Positions 8,737-17,033 of a DNA stretch of 49,130 nucleotides are shown here, in pieces (position 1 is the stretch's first letter; each line of letters opens with the position of its first letter). The notes below the pieces were generated by a model, which saw only the letters and a program-made list of their open reading frames with translations, was not told where the DNA came from and did no database searches. The stretch is taken from contig NZ_URHZ01000040.1 of the NCBI RefSeq assembly GCF_900547735.1, positions 1 through 49,130 on the forward strand, written 5' to 3'. Source of the stretch: an uncultured Clostridium sp. GTDB lineage: Bacteria; Bacillota; Clostridia; Lachnospirales; Lachnospiraceae. A program made the translations under genes and the position numbers.

Positions 8737-9723
8737 ATGAGCGAAACTATATTATCGGTCCGCGATTTGTCGGTTCACTATGTCAAGGAAAAGAGCGTGG
8801 TGAAAGCCGTGAATCACCTGTCGTTTGATCTCGTCGCAGGGGAGACTCTGGGCCTTGTGGGAGAGACGGGGGCGGGCAAGACGACGACGGCCCTCGCCAT
8901 TATGAACCTTGTTCCAAACCCGCCGGGAAGAATCGTGGGCGGGGAAATCGTATTCCAGGGAGAAAATGTCCTGACGAAGTCAAAGCACGAGCTGCGGAAA
9001 ATGAGGGGCAGGGAAGTCTCGATGATTTTCCAGGATCCCATGACATCCTTAAACCCGGTTATGACGGTGGGGGATCAGATAGCGGAGGTGGTGCGGCTCC
9101 ACAACCAGTGCTCGCCGGCCGAGGCCTCCGTCCGCGCCCAGGAGATGCTTCAGATGGTGGGAATCAATGCGGAGCGCTACCAGGATTATCCCCATCAGTT
9201 TTCGGGAGGGATGAAGCAGAGGGTGGTGATCGCCATCGCCCTGGCCTGTAACCCCAAACTTCTGATTGCCGATGAGCCGACAACGGCGCTGGATGTGACA
9301 ATCCAGGCCCAGGTGCTGGAGATGATGACCGATTTAAAGGATAAGCTGAATACTTCGATGCTCCTGATCACCCACGATCTGGGAGTCGTTGCCCAGGTCT
9401 GTGATAAGGTTGCCATCATGTACGCCGGTGAAATCGTGGAGTACGGCAATCTGGAGGATATTTACGACCATGGGGAGCATCCGTATACGATCGGCCTCTT
9501 CGGTTCCATTCCGGATCTCGACAATGACACGGAGCGGCTCAGCCCCATCTCGGGCCTTATGCCGGATCCGACGAACCTTCCTGCGGGATGCTCGTTCAGC
9601 CCCAGGTGTCCGCACTGCACCGGGCGGTGCCTGGCAGAGGATCCGCCTCTCCGGGAGACGGCGCCCGGCCATATGGTGAAATGCCACCTGCCGCGGCAAA
9701 AAGGTGGAAGAAGGGAGGAGTAA
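8737..9723 (+). CDS. DppD-type ABC transporter ATP-binding protein
   Basis: This is one of two cytoplasmic ATPases that energise the importer (328 residues). It carries Walker A GETGAGKTT, the Q-loop in MIFQDPMTSLNP, signature FSGGMKQRV, Walker B LLIADEP and the switch histidine in LITHDLGVV. The C-terminal OppD/DppD extension has a Cys cluster (CSFSPRCPHCTGRC); in some relatives such a cluster binds an iron-sulphur centre, but this is not shown here. The ribosome site AAAGGAGG precedes the ATG at 8737, and the next gene starts 3 bases after its stop. Confidence 0.94.
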   Translation: MSETILSVRDLSVHYVKEKSVVKAVNHLSFDLVAGETLGLVGETGAGKTTTALAIMNLVPNPPGRIVGGEIVFQGENVLTKSKHELRKMRGREVSMIFQDPMTSLNPVMTVGDQIAEVVRLHNQCSPAEASVRAQEMLQMVGINAERYQDYPHQFSGGMKQRVVIAIALACNPKLLIADEPTTALDVTIQAQVLEMMTDLKDKLNTSMLLITHDLGVVAQVCDKVAIMYAGEIVEYGNLEDIYDHGEHPYTIGLFGSIPDLDNDTERLSPISGLMPDPTNLPAGCSFSPRCPHCTGRCLAEDPPLRETAPGHMVKCHLPRQKGGRREE

Positions 9724-9726
9724 GAG

Positions 9727-10731
9727 ATGGCGGCACTGCTTGAAGTAAAAGGACTTAAGAAATATTTCAGCACTCCCAAGGGGATGCTGCACGCGGTGGA
9801 TGATATCAACTTTACGCTGGAACAGGGAAAGACCCTGGGAATCGTAGGGGAGTCGGGATGCGGCAAATCGACGCTCGGCCGGGTGCTCCTGCACCTGCTG
9901 GAACCCACGGAAGGAACCATTGTGTTTGACGGCAAAGATATCTCAAACCCGGGACGCCATGCGATGAAGGAACTGCACCAGGAGATGCAGATGATTTTCC
10001 AGGATCCCTATTCCTCCATCAATCCCCGTATGACGGTCAGCGAGATCATCGGAGAACCGCTGAAAATATTCAAAATGTGTGCGTCTTCATCCGACTGTGA
10101 CCGGGAGGTGCTGAAGCTGATGGATACGGTAGGCCTTGCAGGAAGACTTTACAATACATATCCTCACGAGCTGGACGGCGGCCGCCGCCAGCGTATCGGG
10201 ATTGCCAGGGCGCTGGCTCTGAATCCCAAATTCATCGTCTGCGATGAACCGGTTTCGGCCCTGGATGTGTCGATTCAGGCGCAGATCCTGAACCTGATGC
10301 AGGATTTGCAGGAGGAGAGGGGCCTTACTTATATTTTTATCACCCATGACCTGTCGGTTGTGAAACACATTTCGGATGACATAGGGGTGATGTATCTCGG
10401 CCAGATGGTGGAGATGTGTGAGTCGAAGGAACTGTTCAGAAATCAGCTCCATCCGTATACAAAAGCGCTGCTGTCTGCCATTCCGCGGCCGAAAATCCAT
10501 CAGAAAACGGAGCGGATCCTGCTGAGGGGCGAGATCACCTCGCCGATCAATCCGGGCGACAAATGCCGTTTCTGCAGCAGGTGCATTTATGCGCAGGAAC
10601 GGTGCTTTGCCTCGGGACCGAAGCTTGAGGAGGCGGGAACCGGACATTACATAGCCTGCCATTACTGGAAGGAGATAGCGGACGGAGCGCTGAAACCGCA
10701 GACGGCACAGAAGATGCGGGAGGAAGCCTGA
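9727..10731 (+). CDS. DppF-type ABC transporter ATP-binding protein with a variant signature motif
   Basis: This is the second importer ATPase (334 residues). Walker A is GESGCGKST, Walker B FIVCDEP, and the switch histidine is in FITHDLSVV. The ABC signature reads LDGGRRQR where most relatives have LSGGQRQR, so the conserved serine is aspartate and the glutamine is arginine. In a heterodimeric importer this may leave one ATP site weaker. The C-terminus carries a Cys cluster (CRFCSRCIYAQERC). Its stop codon overlaps the start of the next gene (TGATG), implying translational coupling to the C39-like peptidase. Confidence 0.93.
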   Translation: MAALLEVKGLKKYFSTPKGMLHAVDDINFTLEQGKTLGIVGESGCGKSTLGRVLLHLLEPTEGTIVFDGKDISNPGRHAMKELHQEMQMIFQDPYSSINPRMTVSEIIGEPLKIFKMCASSSDCDREVLKLMDTVGLAGRLYNTYPHELDGGRRQRIGIARALALNPKFIVCDEPVSALDVSIQAQILNLMQDLQEERGLTYIFITHDLSVVKHISDDIGVMYLGQMVEMCESKELFRNQLHPYTKALLSAIPRPKIHQKTERILLRGEITSPINPGDKCRFCSRCIYAQERCFASGPKLEEAGTGHYIACHYWKEIADGALKPQTAQKMREEA

Positions 10732-11339
10732 TGAAGCCGCCCTCCCTGAGGCCGGTCAACCAGCTTAATTATGCGTGCGTGCCGTATCCTACGACGCTTG
10801 AAAGAGGGGAGCGTTTGCAAAAACCTTATCCCAGCGTGGCCGTGGCGGGCTGCGGCCTGTGCTGCATCTGCATGGTGGTGGAATTTATGACGGGGAAACT
10901 TCTCCCTATCAAAGAGTGTATTGAGCTGTCTATGGAATCGGGGGCCAATGTTTTCGGAACCGATATGAAGCGCCTTGGAGAGGCGGCGGCAGAAGCGTAC
11001 GGGCTGCGGTTTGAGACGGCGGAAGAAATGGATGCCCTGCGTAAATGCCTGGGAGAAGGCGGCTGTGCGGTGGTGAACGTGGGGAGAAAGAACGGTATTT
11101 TCTCCGACGGAGGCCATTATCTGTTTGCGGCCGGGATGGACGGAGACGGAAATGGACGCGGTACGGACGGACCGGAGCGGATATGGTTTCTGGATCCCTC
11201 TTATACAAAACAGAAATACGAAAGGCCGGACCGGCGGGAAAAAGTAGAATTAAGGGAGCCGTACATTGGGGCCGAACCGGACACGGTGGAAACGGAATGT
11301 GCCTCCCGTCATCCGGCATTCTACCTGTTTTACAGGTGA
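10731..11339 (+). CDS. C39-like (papain-fold) cysteine peptidase, last gene of the operon
   Basis: This 202-residue protein shows the catalytic arrangement of C39-like peptidases: Cys41 in AGCGLCCICM, His129 in DGGHYLFAAG and Asp155 in WFLDPSY. No signal peptide is seen, so it is probably cytoplasmic. It overlaps the preceding ATPase gene by one base (TGATG) and so is very likely made with the transporter. C39-like proteins cleave leader peptides in ABC exporters or act on other peptide and amide bonds; here the neighbours suggest hydrolysis of an imported peptide-like substrate. The assignment rests on these motifs rather than an alignment. A terminator follows at 11368. Confidence 0.72.
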   Translation: MKPPSLRPVNQLNYACVPYPTTLERGERLQKPYPSVAVAGCGLCCICMVVEFMTGKLLPIKECIELSMESGANVFGTDMKRLGEAAAEAYGLRFETAEEMDALRKCLGEGGCAVVNVGRKNGIFSDGGHYLFAAGMDGDGNGRGTDGPERIWFLDPSYTKQKYERPDRREKVELREPYIGAEPDTVETECASRHPAFYLFYR

Positions 11340-11367
11340 AAAATTGTTAAATAACAATACGAAGAAT

Positions 11368-11402
11368 GGGCTGTCATGGGAAATTTATGGCAGCCTTTTT
11401 TG
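11368..11402 (+). terminator. Terminator of the peptide/amide operon
   Basis: GGCTGTCAT pairs with ATGGCAGCC across a 9-base loop and is followed by a T run (11396-11401). It separates the operon from the rnf promoter. Confidence 0.9.
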
Positions 11403-11489
11403 TCGTTTCTGTATGAAACACAGGTTGAAAAAAATAAATTTTGTATTAATTTTTATACAAAAATCGGTCGATTATCTTAAATTTCCCAA

Positions 11490-11518
11490 TTGTTAAAAAC
11501 TTTTACCTATGCTATACT
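11490..11518 (+). promoter_or_regulatory. rnf operon promoter
   Basis: The -35 TTGTTA (11490-11495) and -10 TATACT (11513-11518) are separated by 17 bases, giving a leader of about 100 bases before rnfC. Confidence 0.75.
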
Positions 11519-11545
11519 ATACGCGATAGCTTTTAACCCTGGAAG

Positions 11546-11582
11546 TGATAAAAAATTCACGAAAATCTGATAAAAAATTCAC
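11546..11582 (+). promoter_or_regulatory. Tandem 15-bp direct repeat in the rnf leader
   Basis: TGATAAAAAATTCAC occurs twice, at 11546-11560 and 11568-11582, exactly 22 bp apart (two helical turns) and just downstream of the transcription start. The first copy with its preceding G forms the palindrome GTGA-N8-TCAC. The position fits a repressor pair acting as a roadblock. No regulator is identified. Confidence 0.45.
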
Positions 11583-11624
11583 ATCCGGGAGAGAAAATCT
11601 AACTAGAGAAAGAGGGTTTATTTG

Positions 11625-12950
11625 ATGGGTTTGGCTACATTTATAGGCGGCATTCATCCTTATGAGGGAAAAGAACTGTCTGAGGATAAACCGATCCAGG
11701 TAATCGCTCCTGAAAAGGGCGAAGAGATGGTATATCCGCTGTCCCAGCACATTGGCGCTCCTGCAAAACCGCTGGTTGCCAAAGGCGACCAGGTACTGAA
11801 AGGTCAGATTATTGCAGAAGCAGGAGGCTTTATTTCCGCCAATGTTTTAAGTTCTGTTTCCGGTACGGTAAAGGGGATCGAACCGAGACTGGTAGCGAAT
11901 GGTGCAATGGTACAGTCTATCATCGTAGAGAACGATGGGGAAGAGAATGCGATTGAAGGTTTTGGTAACGAGAGGGATTACACAAAGCTTTCTAAGGAAG
12001 AAATCAGAAATATCATTAAAGAAGCCGGTATTGTCGGCTTAGGCGGAGCCGGTTTCCCAACCCATGTGAAGCTGACGCCGAAGGATGAGGCTGCCATCGA
12101 TCACGTAATTGTGAACGGCGCAGAGTGCGAGCCTTACCTTACGAGCGACTACCGTGTGATGATGGAGCGTCCGGAACAGATTATCGGCGGACTGAAAGTC
12201 ATCCTCCAGTTATTTGACAATGCAAAGGGAATCATCGGCATTGAGAATAACAAACCGGAAGCGATCAAGAAACTGACGGAGATGGTAAAGGACGAGCCGA
12301 GAATTGAGGTATGTCCGCTGCTTACCAAGTATCCGCAGGGCGGTGAGCGTACCCTGATTTATGCCGTTACCGGAAGAGAAATCAATTCTTCCATGCTGCC
12401 GGCAGACGCAGGCTGTGTTGTTGACAACATTGACACTGTGGCTGCTATTTATAATGCAGTCTGCAAATCTACGCCGCTGATGCGTAAGATTATTACGGTA
12501 ACAGGCGATGCCGTAGCGAATCCTCAGAACTTTGAGGTGAGGCTGGGAACGAATTACAACAGACTTAAAGAAGCCGCAGGCGGATTTAAGGAAGAACCAG
12601 AGAAGATGATTTCCGGCGGACCTATGATGGGCCAGGCTTTATTCAGCCTTAACTTCCCGGTGGCCAAGACATCTTCCGCACTGACTACATTCACAAAAGA
12701 CCAGGTTGCAGCGATGGATCCGACTCCGTGTATCCGGTGCGGCAAGTGTGTGGACGTATGTCCCGAACACCTTGTGCCGCAGATGATGATGGACGCCGCG
12801 GAGCGTCACGACATGGAGAAATTCCAGAAGCTGAACGGTATGGAATGTGTGGAATGCGGCTGCTGTGCATATACATGCCCGGCCAAGAGACCGCTGACAC
12901 AGGCATTCAAAGAGCTGCGTAAAGCAGTGGCGGCCAGCCGCAGAAAGTAG
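11625..12950 (+). CDS. rnfC: Rnf complex subunit RnfC
   Basis: This is the peripheral flavin- and iron-sulphur-bearing subunit (441 residues) of the Rnf complex, which couples electron flow from reduced ferredoxin to NAD+ with ion export across the membrane. It has the NADH/FMN-binding region with GLGGAGFPTHVK and two [4Fe-4S] motifs near the C-terminus, CIRCGKCVDVCP and CVECGCCAYTCP. The ATG at 11625 is chosen over the TTG one codon earlier; AGAAAGAGG lies before it. It is first in the order C-D-G-E-A-B, which is usual for Clostridia. Confidence 0.97.
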   Translation: MGLATFIGGIHPYEGKELSEDKPIQVIAPEKGEEMVYPLSQHIGAPAKPLVAKGDQVLKGQIIAEAGGFISANVLSSVSGTVKGIEPRLVANGAMVQSIIVENDGEENAIEGFGNERDYTKLSKEEIRNIIKEAGIVGLGGAGFPTHVKLTPKDEAAIDHVIVNGAECEPYLTSDYRVMMERPEQIIGGLKVILQLFDNAKGIIGIENNKPEAIKKLTEMVKDEPRIEVCPLLTKYPQGGERTLIYAVTGREINSSMLPADAGCVVDNIDTVAAIYNAVCKSTPLMRKIITVTGDAVANPQNFEVRLGTNYNRLKEAAGGFKEEPEKMISGGPMMGQALFSLNFPVAKTSSALTTFTKDQVAAMDPTPCIRCGKCVDVCPEHLVPQMMMDAAERHDMEKFQKLNGMECVECGCCAYTCPAKRPLTQAFKELRKAVAASRRK

Positions 12951-12963
12951 GAGGTGTGAAGAA

Positions 12964-13899
12964 ATGGGAAAATTATTTAACGTATCGTCATCACCTCATG
13001 TAAGAAGTAAACATTCCACCCAGGCAATCATGTTTGACGTGGCAATTGCAATGCTTCCTGCATCCATTTACGGTGTATGGCAGTTCGGTATGCACGCACT
13101 TCTTGTACTGATTGCTACAGTTGTATCCTGCGTACTTTCCGAATATATTTTTGAGAAACTGATGAAAAAACCGATTACCGTTTATGACGGCAGCGCCGTT
13201 GTTACCGGTATGATCCTTGCGCTCAACATGCCTCCTCAGATTCCGGTCTGGATGCCATGCCTGGGCGGTGTTTTCGCCATCATCATTGTAAAACAGATGT
13301 ACGGCGGTCTTGGCCAGAACTGGATGAACCCGGCCCTGGCGGCAAGATGTTTCCTGCTGATTTCATTCGCAGGCAAGATGACCACATTTACCGAACCTTT
13401 CTCCGACGCGGTAGCCAGCGCAACTCCAATGGCTATGTTAAAGGCAGGAGAGCAGGTGGATGTAACTGCTATGTTTATCGGACGTATCCCTGGAACCATC
13501 GGTGAGGTTTCCGTGATTGCACTGTTAATCGGCGCTGCTTATCTGGTATTCAGAAAGGTTATCACACTGCGTATCCCGCTTACATATATTGCAACGGTTG
13601 CAATCTTTGCCGCAATCTACAGCGGATTCGATGTAAGCTACATTCTGGCCCATGTATGCGGCGGCGGTTTGATTTTCGGTGCCTTCTTCATGGCAACGGA
13701 TTATGTAACAAGCCCGATTACACCAAAGGGACAGTATGTATTCGGTATCGCCCTGGGACTTCTGACAGGCCTCTTCCGTATCTTCGGCGGCTCTGCAGAG
13801 GGTGTTTCCTATGCGATTATCTTCTGCAACATCCTGGTTCCGTTAATCGAGAAGTTCACCCTTCCGACTGCATTTGGAAAAAAGGGAGGTAAGAAATAA
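12964..13899 (+). CDS. rnfD: Rnf complex subunit RnfD
   Basis: This integral membrane subunit (311 residues) carries a covalently bound FMN in known homologues. The attachment site is most likely Thr154 in ASATPMAML; the motif is S-A-T here rather than the more common S-G-A-T. Several hydrophobic helices are evident. The ribosome site GGAGG lies before the ATG at 12964, and the stop overlaps the rnfG start (TAATG). A flavin transferase (ApbE) is needed for attachment and is not in this window. Confidence 0.96.
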   Translation: MGKLFNVSSSPHVRSKHSTQAIMFDVAIAMLPASIYGVWQFGMHALLVLIATVVSCVLSEYIFEKLMKKPITVYDGSAVVTGMILALNMPPQIPVWMPCLGGVFAIIIVKQMYGGLGQNWMNPALAARCFLLISFAGKMTTFTEPFSDAVASATPMAMLKAGEQVDVTAMFIGRIPGTIGEVSVIALLIGAAYLVFRKVITLRIPLTYIATVAIFAAIYSGFDVSYILAHVCGGGLIFGAFFMATDYVTSPITPKGQYVFGIALGLLTGLFRIFGGSAEGVSYAIIFCNILVPLIEKFTLPTAFGKKGGKK

Positions 13900-14507
13900 T
13901 GGCAGCTAAATCCGGATTTATGAAAGACGCCTTTATCCTTTTTGCAATCACCCTGATTTCCGGTATTGCGCTGGGAGGCGTATATGAAGTGACAAAAGGC
14001 CCGATCGAAAAGGCCACAATTGAAGCAAACAACAAGACTTACAGGGGTGTGTTCCCGGAGGCTTCCTCCTTTGAGGAGTCAAGCGAAATCAACCTGGAAG
14101 AATGCAATACACAGCTTGCAACAACCGCTTTCGGCGGTGTCGGCGTTGAGACCGTTATGGTGGCAAAAGACGACGCGGGCAGTGACCTCGGATATGTAGT
14201 CAATTCCTATTCCAATGACAGCTACGGCGGAAAAGTAGCCATCTCCGTCGGCATCAAGGAAGACGGAAGCATTACCGCCATCGGTTTCCGCGAAATCAGC
14301 GATACGCCGGGCCTGGGCCTTAAGGCAAAGGAAGACGCGTTCAGAACCCAGTATGACGGTAAAACCGCTACGGAGCTCACCGTTGTAAAGGGCGGCAATG
14401 CCGGCGATGCTGAGATCAATGCCATCAGCGGCGCGACCATTACGTCCAAGGCAGTAACCAATGCGGTAAATGCAGCCCTGTACTGCAAACAGAATTTCAT
14501 AGACTAA
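13899..14507 (+). CDS. rnfG: Rnf complex subunit RnfG
   Basis: This 202-residue subunit has one N-terminal membrane helix (residues 10-28) and an FMN-binding domain outside the membrane. The flavinylation motif SGATITS places FMN on Thr180. TPGLGLKAKE is also typical of the domain. It overlaps rnfD by one base. It is smaller than, but clearly of, the same domain family as the protein at 18928-20193. Confidence 0.96.
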   Translation: MAAKSGFMKDAFILFAITLISGIALGGVYEVTKGPIEKATIEANNKTYRGVFPEASSFEESSEINLEECNTQLATTAFGGVGVETVMVAKDDAGSDLGYVVNSYSNDSYGGKVAISVGIKEDGSITAIGFREISDTPGLGLKAKEDAFRTQYDGKTATELTVVKGGNAGDAEINAISGATITSKAVTNAVNAALYCKQNFID

Positions 14508-14522
14508 CAGGAGGTGGGAAAT

Positions 14523-15353
14523 ATGAACAAATATACAGAACGTATTACAAACGGTATTATTAAAGAAAACCCAACCTTCGTGTTAATGTTAGGTATGTGT
14601 CCGACCCTGGCAGTTACAACATCTGCCGTAAACGGTCTGGGCATGGGACTTTCCACAACAGCCGTTCTTGTATTTTCAAACTTAATTATTGCGGCGCTGC
14701 GTAAGATTATTCCGGATCGCGTGCGTATTCCGGCATTCATCGTTATCGTGGCAACCCTTGTAACCGTAGTCCAGCTTTTAATGCAGGGATATGTGCCTTC
14801 CCTTTATGCATCGCTGGGTATCTACATTCCGTTAATCGTAGTTAACTGTATCATCCTTGGCCGTGCCGAATCTTACGCTTCCAAGAATGATGCAATTTCC
14901 TCCCTTTTCGACGGACTTGGAATGGGTCTTGGATTCTCCATCGCCCTGACCTGTATCGGTATTTTCCGTGAATTCCTGGGCGGCGGAGCATTCTTCGGCA
15001 AACAGATTATCCCGGAAGATTTCCACATTTCGATCTTTGTTCTTGCTCCGGGTGCGTTCTTTGTCCTTGCAATCCTGACAGCGCTCCAGAATAAGTTCAA
15101 AGCTCCTTCTGCAACCAACGGTTCCGTGCCTCAGTCCAATCTGGCATGCGGCGGCAACTGTGCAAGCTGTGCGGGTTCCTCATGTGCGGGAAACCATCTG
15201 GCGCTGGCTGAGAAAGCGGCAGAGGAAGCGGCTAAGGCTGCGGCAGCGAAGAAAGCTGCGGCAGAAAAAGCCCTGGCGGCTAAGAAGGCAGCCGATGAAG
15301 CGAAAGCAAAAGCGGAAGCCGAAGCTGCAAAAGAACCTGAGAAAACAGAATAG
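14523..15353 (+). CDS. rnfE: Rnf complex subunit RnfE with an extra Cys-rich, Ala/Lys-rich tail
   Basis: This membrane subunit of the Rnf complex has about 195 residues of normal RnfE core, with GLGMGLGFSIALTCIG and FREFLGGGAFFG recognisable. Beyond the core lies an unusual tail of about 80 residues: a four-cysteine motif, C-x3-C-x2-C-x4-C (Cys209, 213, 216, 221), then a highly charged Ala/Lys/Glu region (227-276) likely to form a helix or coiled coil. RnfE proteins are usually close to 200 residues. The start at 14523 follows AGGAGG (14509-14514). The tail might bind a metal or Fe-S cluster, or tether another subunit. Confidence 0.94.
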   Translation: MNKYTERITNGIIKENPTFVLMLGMCPTLAVTTSAVNGLGMGLSTTAVLVFSNLIIAALRKIIPDRVRIPAFIVIVATLVTVVQLLMQGYVPSLYASLGIYIPLIVVNCIILGRAESYASKNDAISSLFDGLGMGLGFSIALTCIGIFREFLGGGAFFGKQIIPEDFHISIFVLAPGAFFVLAILTALQNKFKAPSATNGSVPQSNLACGGNCASCAGSSCAGNHLALAEKAAEEAAKAAAAKKAAAEKALAAKKAADEAKAKAEAEAAKEPEKTE

Positions 15354-15366
15354 GAGGAATGGATAG

Positions 15367-15942
15367 ATGAAAGAATTACTATTAATTGCCATCGGCTCAG
15401 CCCTGGTAAATAACGTTGTATTAAGCCAGTTCCTCGGTATCTGCCCATTCCTTGGCGTATCCAAGAAGGTAGAGACATCAGCAGGTATGGGTGTGGCCGT
15501 AATCTTCGTAATTACGATTGCATCCGCAGTGGCAAGCTTAATCTATGATAACATCCTGGTGCGTTTTGGTATGGAATACCTTCAGACCATCGTGTTCATC
15601 CTGGTTATTGCGGCTTTAGTACAGTTCGTAGAGATGTTCCTTAAGAAAAATATGGTTTCCCTGTATCAGTCGCTCGGCGTATACCTTCCTCTGATTACAA
15701 CAAACTGTGCCGTTCTCGGTGTAGCATTAACAAACGTACAGAAAACCTACAACTTCGTAGAGAGCGTTGTCAACGGCGTCGGTATCGCAGTTGGTTTTAC
15801 CATTGCAATCGTGCTTCTGGCAGGTGTGCGTGAGAGAATTGAGTTCAATGATGTGCCATACAACTTCCAGGGATCCCCGATTACGTTAATTACCGCAGGT
15901 CTCATGTCAATCGCATTTTTCGGATTTTCCGGATTAATTTAA
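15367..15942 (+). CDS. rnfA: Rnf complex subunit RnfA
   Basis: This 191-residue membrane subunit is homologous to RnfE and thought to form with it the symmetric channel-like pair holding an Fe-S centre. The family stretches NNVVLSQFLGICPFLGVS and LPLITTNCAVLGVAL contain the conserved cysteines of the intramembrane cluster. It starts 13 bases after rnfE with AGGA just upstream. Confidence 0.97.
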   Translation: MKELLLIAIGSALVNNVVLSQFLGICPFLGVSKKVETSAGMGVAVIFVITIASAVASLIYDNILVRFGMEYLQTIVFILVIAALVQFVEMFLKKNMVSLYQSLGVYLPLITTNCAVLGVALTNVQKTYNFVESVVNGVGIAVGFTIAIVLLAGVRERIEFNDVPYNFQGSPITLITAGLMSIAFFGFSGLI

Positions 15943-15957
15943 GGGGGGAGACGAAGG

Positions 15958-16749
15958 ATGAATATAACTGGAATTATTATTGCGGCGGTTATCGTAGGTC
16001 TCACCGGTATTATCATCGGTGTGCTCCTCGGAGTTGCCAGCGAGAAATTTAAAGTAGAAGTAGATGAAAAAGAAATCCTTGTCAGGGAAGAACTTCCGGG
16101 CAACAACTGCGGCGGCTGCGGCTTCCCTGGTTGTGACGGTCTTGCAAAAGCCATTGCCGAAGGTACGGCTCCAATCAACGCCTGCCCGGTCGGCGGCGCT
16201 CCCTGTGCCGAGAAAATTGCAGCCATTATGGGTGTGGAAGCCGGCAGCAGCGAGAAGATGGTTGCCTTTGTAAAATGTAAAGGCACCTGTGACAAGGCAA
16301 AATCACAGTATAATTATTACGGTATCAAGGACTGTAAGATGGCGGCCGTTGTTCCGGGTTCCGGCGACAAAGCCTGCACCTACGGATGTATGGGATTCGG
16401 TTCCTGTGTAACCGCCTGTCAGTTCGACGCGATTCACGTGATCGACGGCATTGCAGTCGTAGACAAAGAGAAGTGTGTGGCCTGCGGCAAATGTGTGGAC
16501 GCCTGCCCGCAGCATCTTGTTGAACTTGTTCCGTATAAGGCAGAGCACCTGGTACAGTGTAATTCCCATGATAAGGGACCGGCTGTCAAGGCAAAATGTG
16601 ACAACGGCTGTATCGGCTGTACGCTCTGTATCAAACAGTGCGAGGATGACGCCATTCATATGGATAACAACCTTGCGGTAATCGATTATGAGAAGTGTAC
16701 CAACTGCGGCAAGTGCGCGGCGAAGTGCCCTGTAAAGATTATTAAATAA
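15958..16749 (+). CDS. rnfB: Rnf complex subunit RnfB (polyferredoxin)
   Basis: This is the electron entry subunit of Rnf (263 residues). An N-terminal membrane helix (residues 3-25) is followed by the Fe-S domain CGGCGFPGCDGLAKA and a series of ferredoxin-type motifs: CTYGCMGFGSCVTAC, CVACGKCVDACP, CDNGCIGCTLCIKQC and CTNCGKCAAKCP. Ferredoxin is the expected electron donor. It is the last gene; a terminator follows at 16803. Confidence 0.97.
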   Translation: MNITGIIIAAVIVGLTGIIIGVLLGVASEKFKVEVDEKEILVREELPGNNCGGCGFPGCDGLAKAIAEGTAPINACPVGGAPCAEKIAAIMGVEAGSSEKMVAFVKCKGTCDKAKSQYNYYGIKDCKMAAVVPGSGDKACTYGCMGFGSCVTACQFDAIHVIDGIAVVDKEKCVACGKCVDACPQHLVELVPYKAEHLVQCNSHDKGPAVKAKCDNGCIGCTLCIKQCEDDAIHMDNNLAVIDYEKCTNCGKCAAKCPVKIIK

Positions 16750-16802
16750 GAAAGCGGACGGTGAAGACGCAGCAATGCGCTTTGATTGAAGGCTGGGAAT
16801 AG

Positions 16803-16830
16803 AAAGCACGCTCTGTGGGGCGTGCTTTTT
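16803..16830 (+). terminator. rnf operon terminator
   Basis: AAGCACGC pairs with GCGTGCTT and runs into a T tract. Confidence 0.9.
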
Positions 16831-16840
16831 GCTGTGTTGA

Positions 16841-17019
16841 CGGAGGAAGGAGAACGCCGCCGGGACGGCTGGGGTTCGGGATGATGGGGGGAGGTTGTGA
16901 GTCTTCAGTCCCGGGGATGGGTATGGTGAGGGGAATCCGTCGGCGGGACTGAAGACGCGAAGGTTTTCGCCATCCCGAACCCCGGGCGGTGGCCGCTGTC
17001 TTGTTCTATTCCTTCGAGG
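16841..17019. repeat. Long palindromic repeat after rnfB (short form)
   Basis: The element is a nested palindrome. Outer arms GGAGGAAGGAGAAC and TGTTCTATTCCTTCG pair; next GGGGTTCGGGATG pairs with CATCCCGAACCCC; inside, GTCTTCAGTCCC (16901-16912) pairs with GGGACTGAAGAC (16945-16956). The left arm (from GAGGAA-GAGAACGCCGCCGGG) is shared with the copy starting at 48973. The interior found in the 35.5 kb copies is missing here. Confidence 0.75.
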
Positions 17020-17033
17020 GGATGGGGGCGAGG

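Noticed and set aside
11343..11358. Perfect palindrome ATTGTTA-AA-TAACAAT as a Rex operator for rnf
   Set aside because: Rex sites have a wider gap between the half-sites, and this one lies upstream of the operon terminator, far from the rnf promoter.
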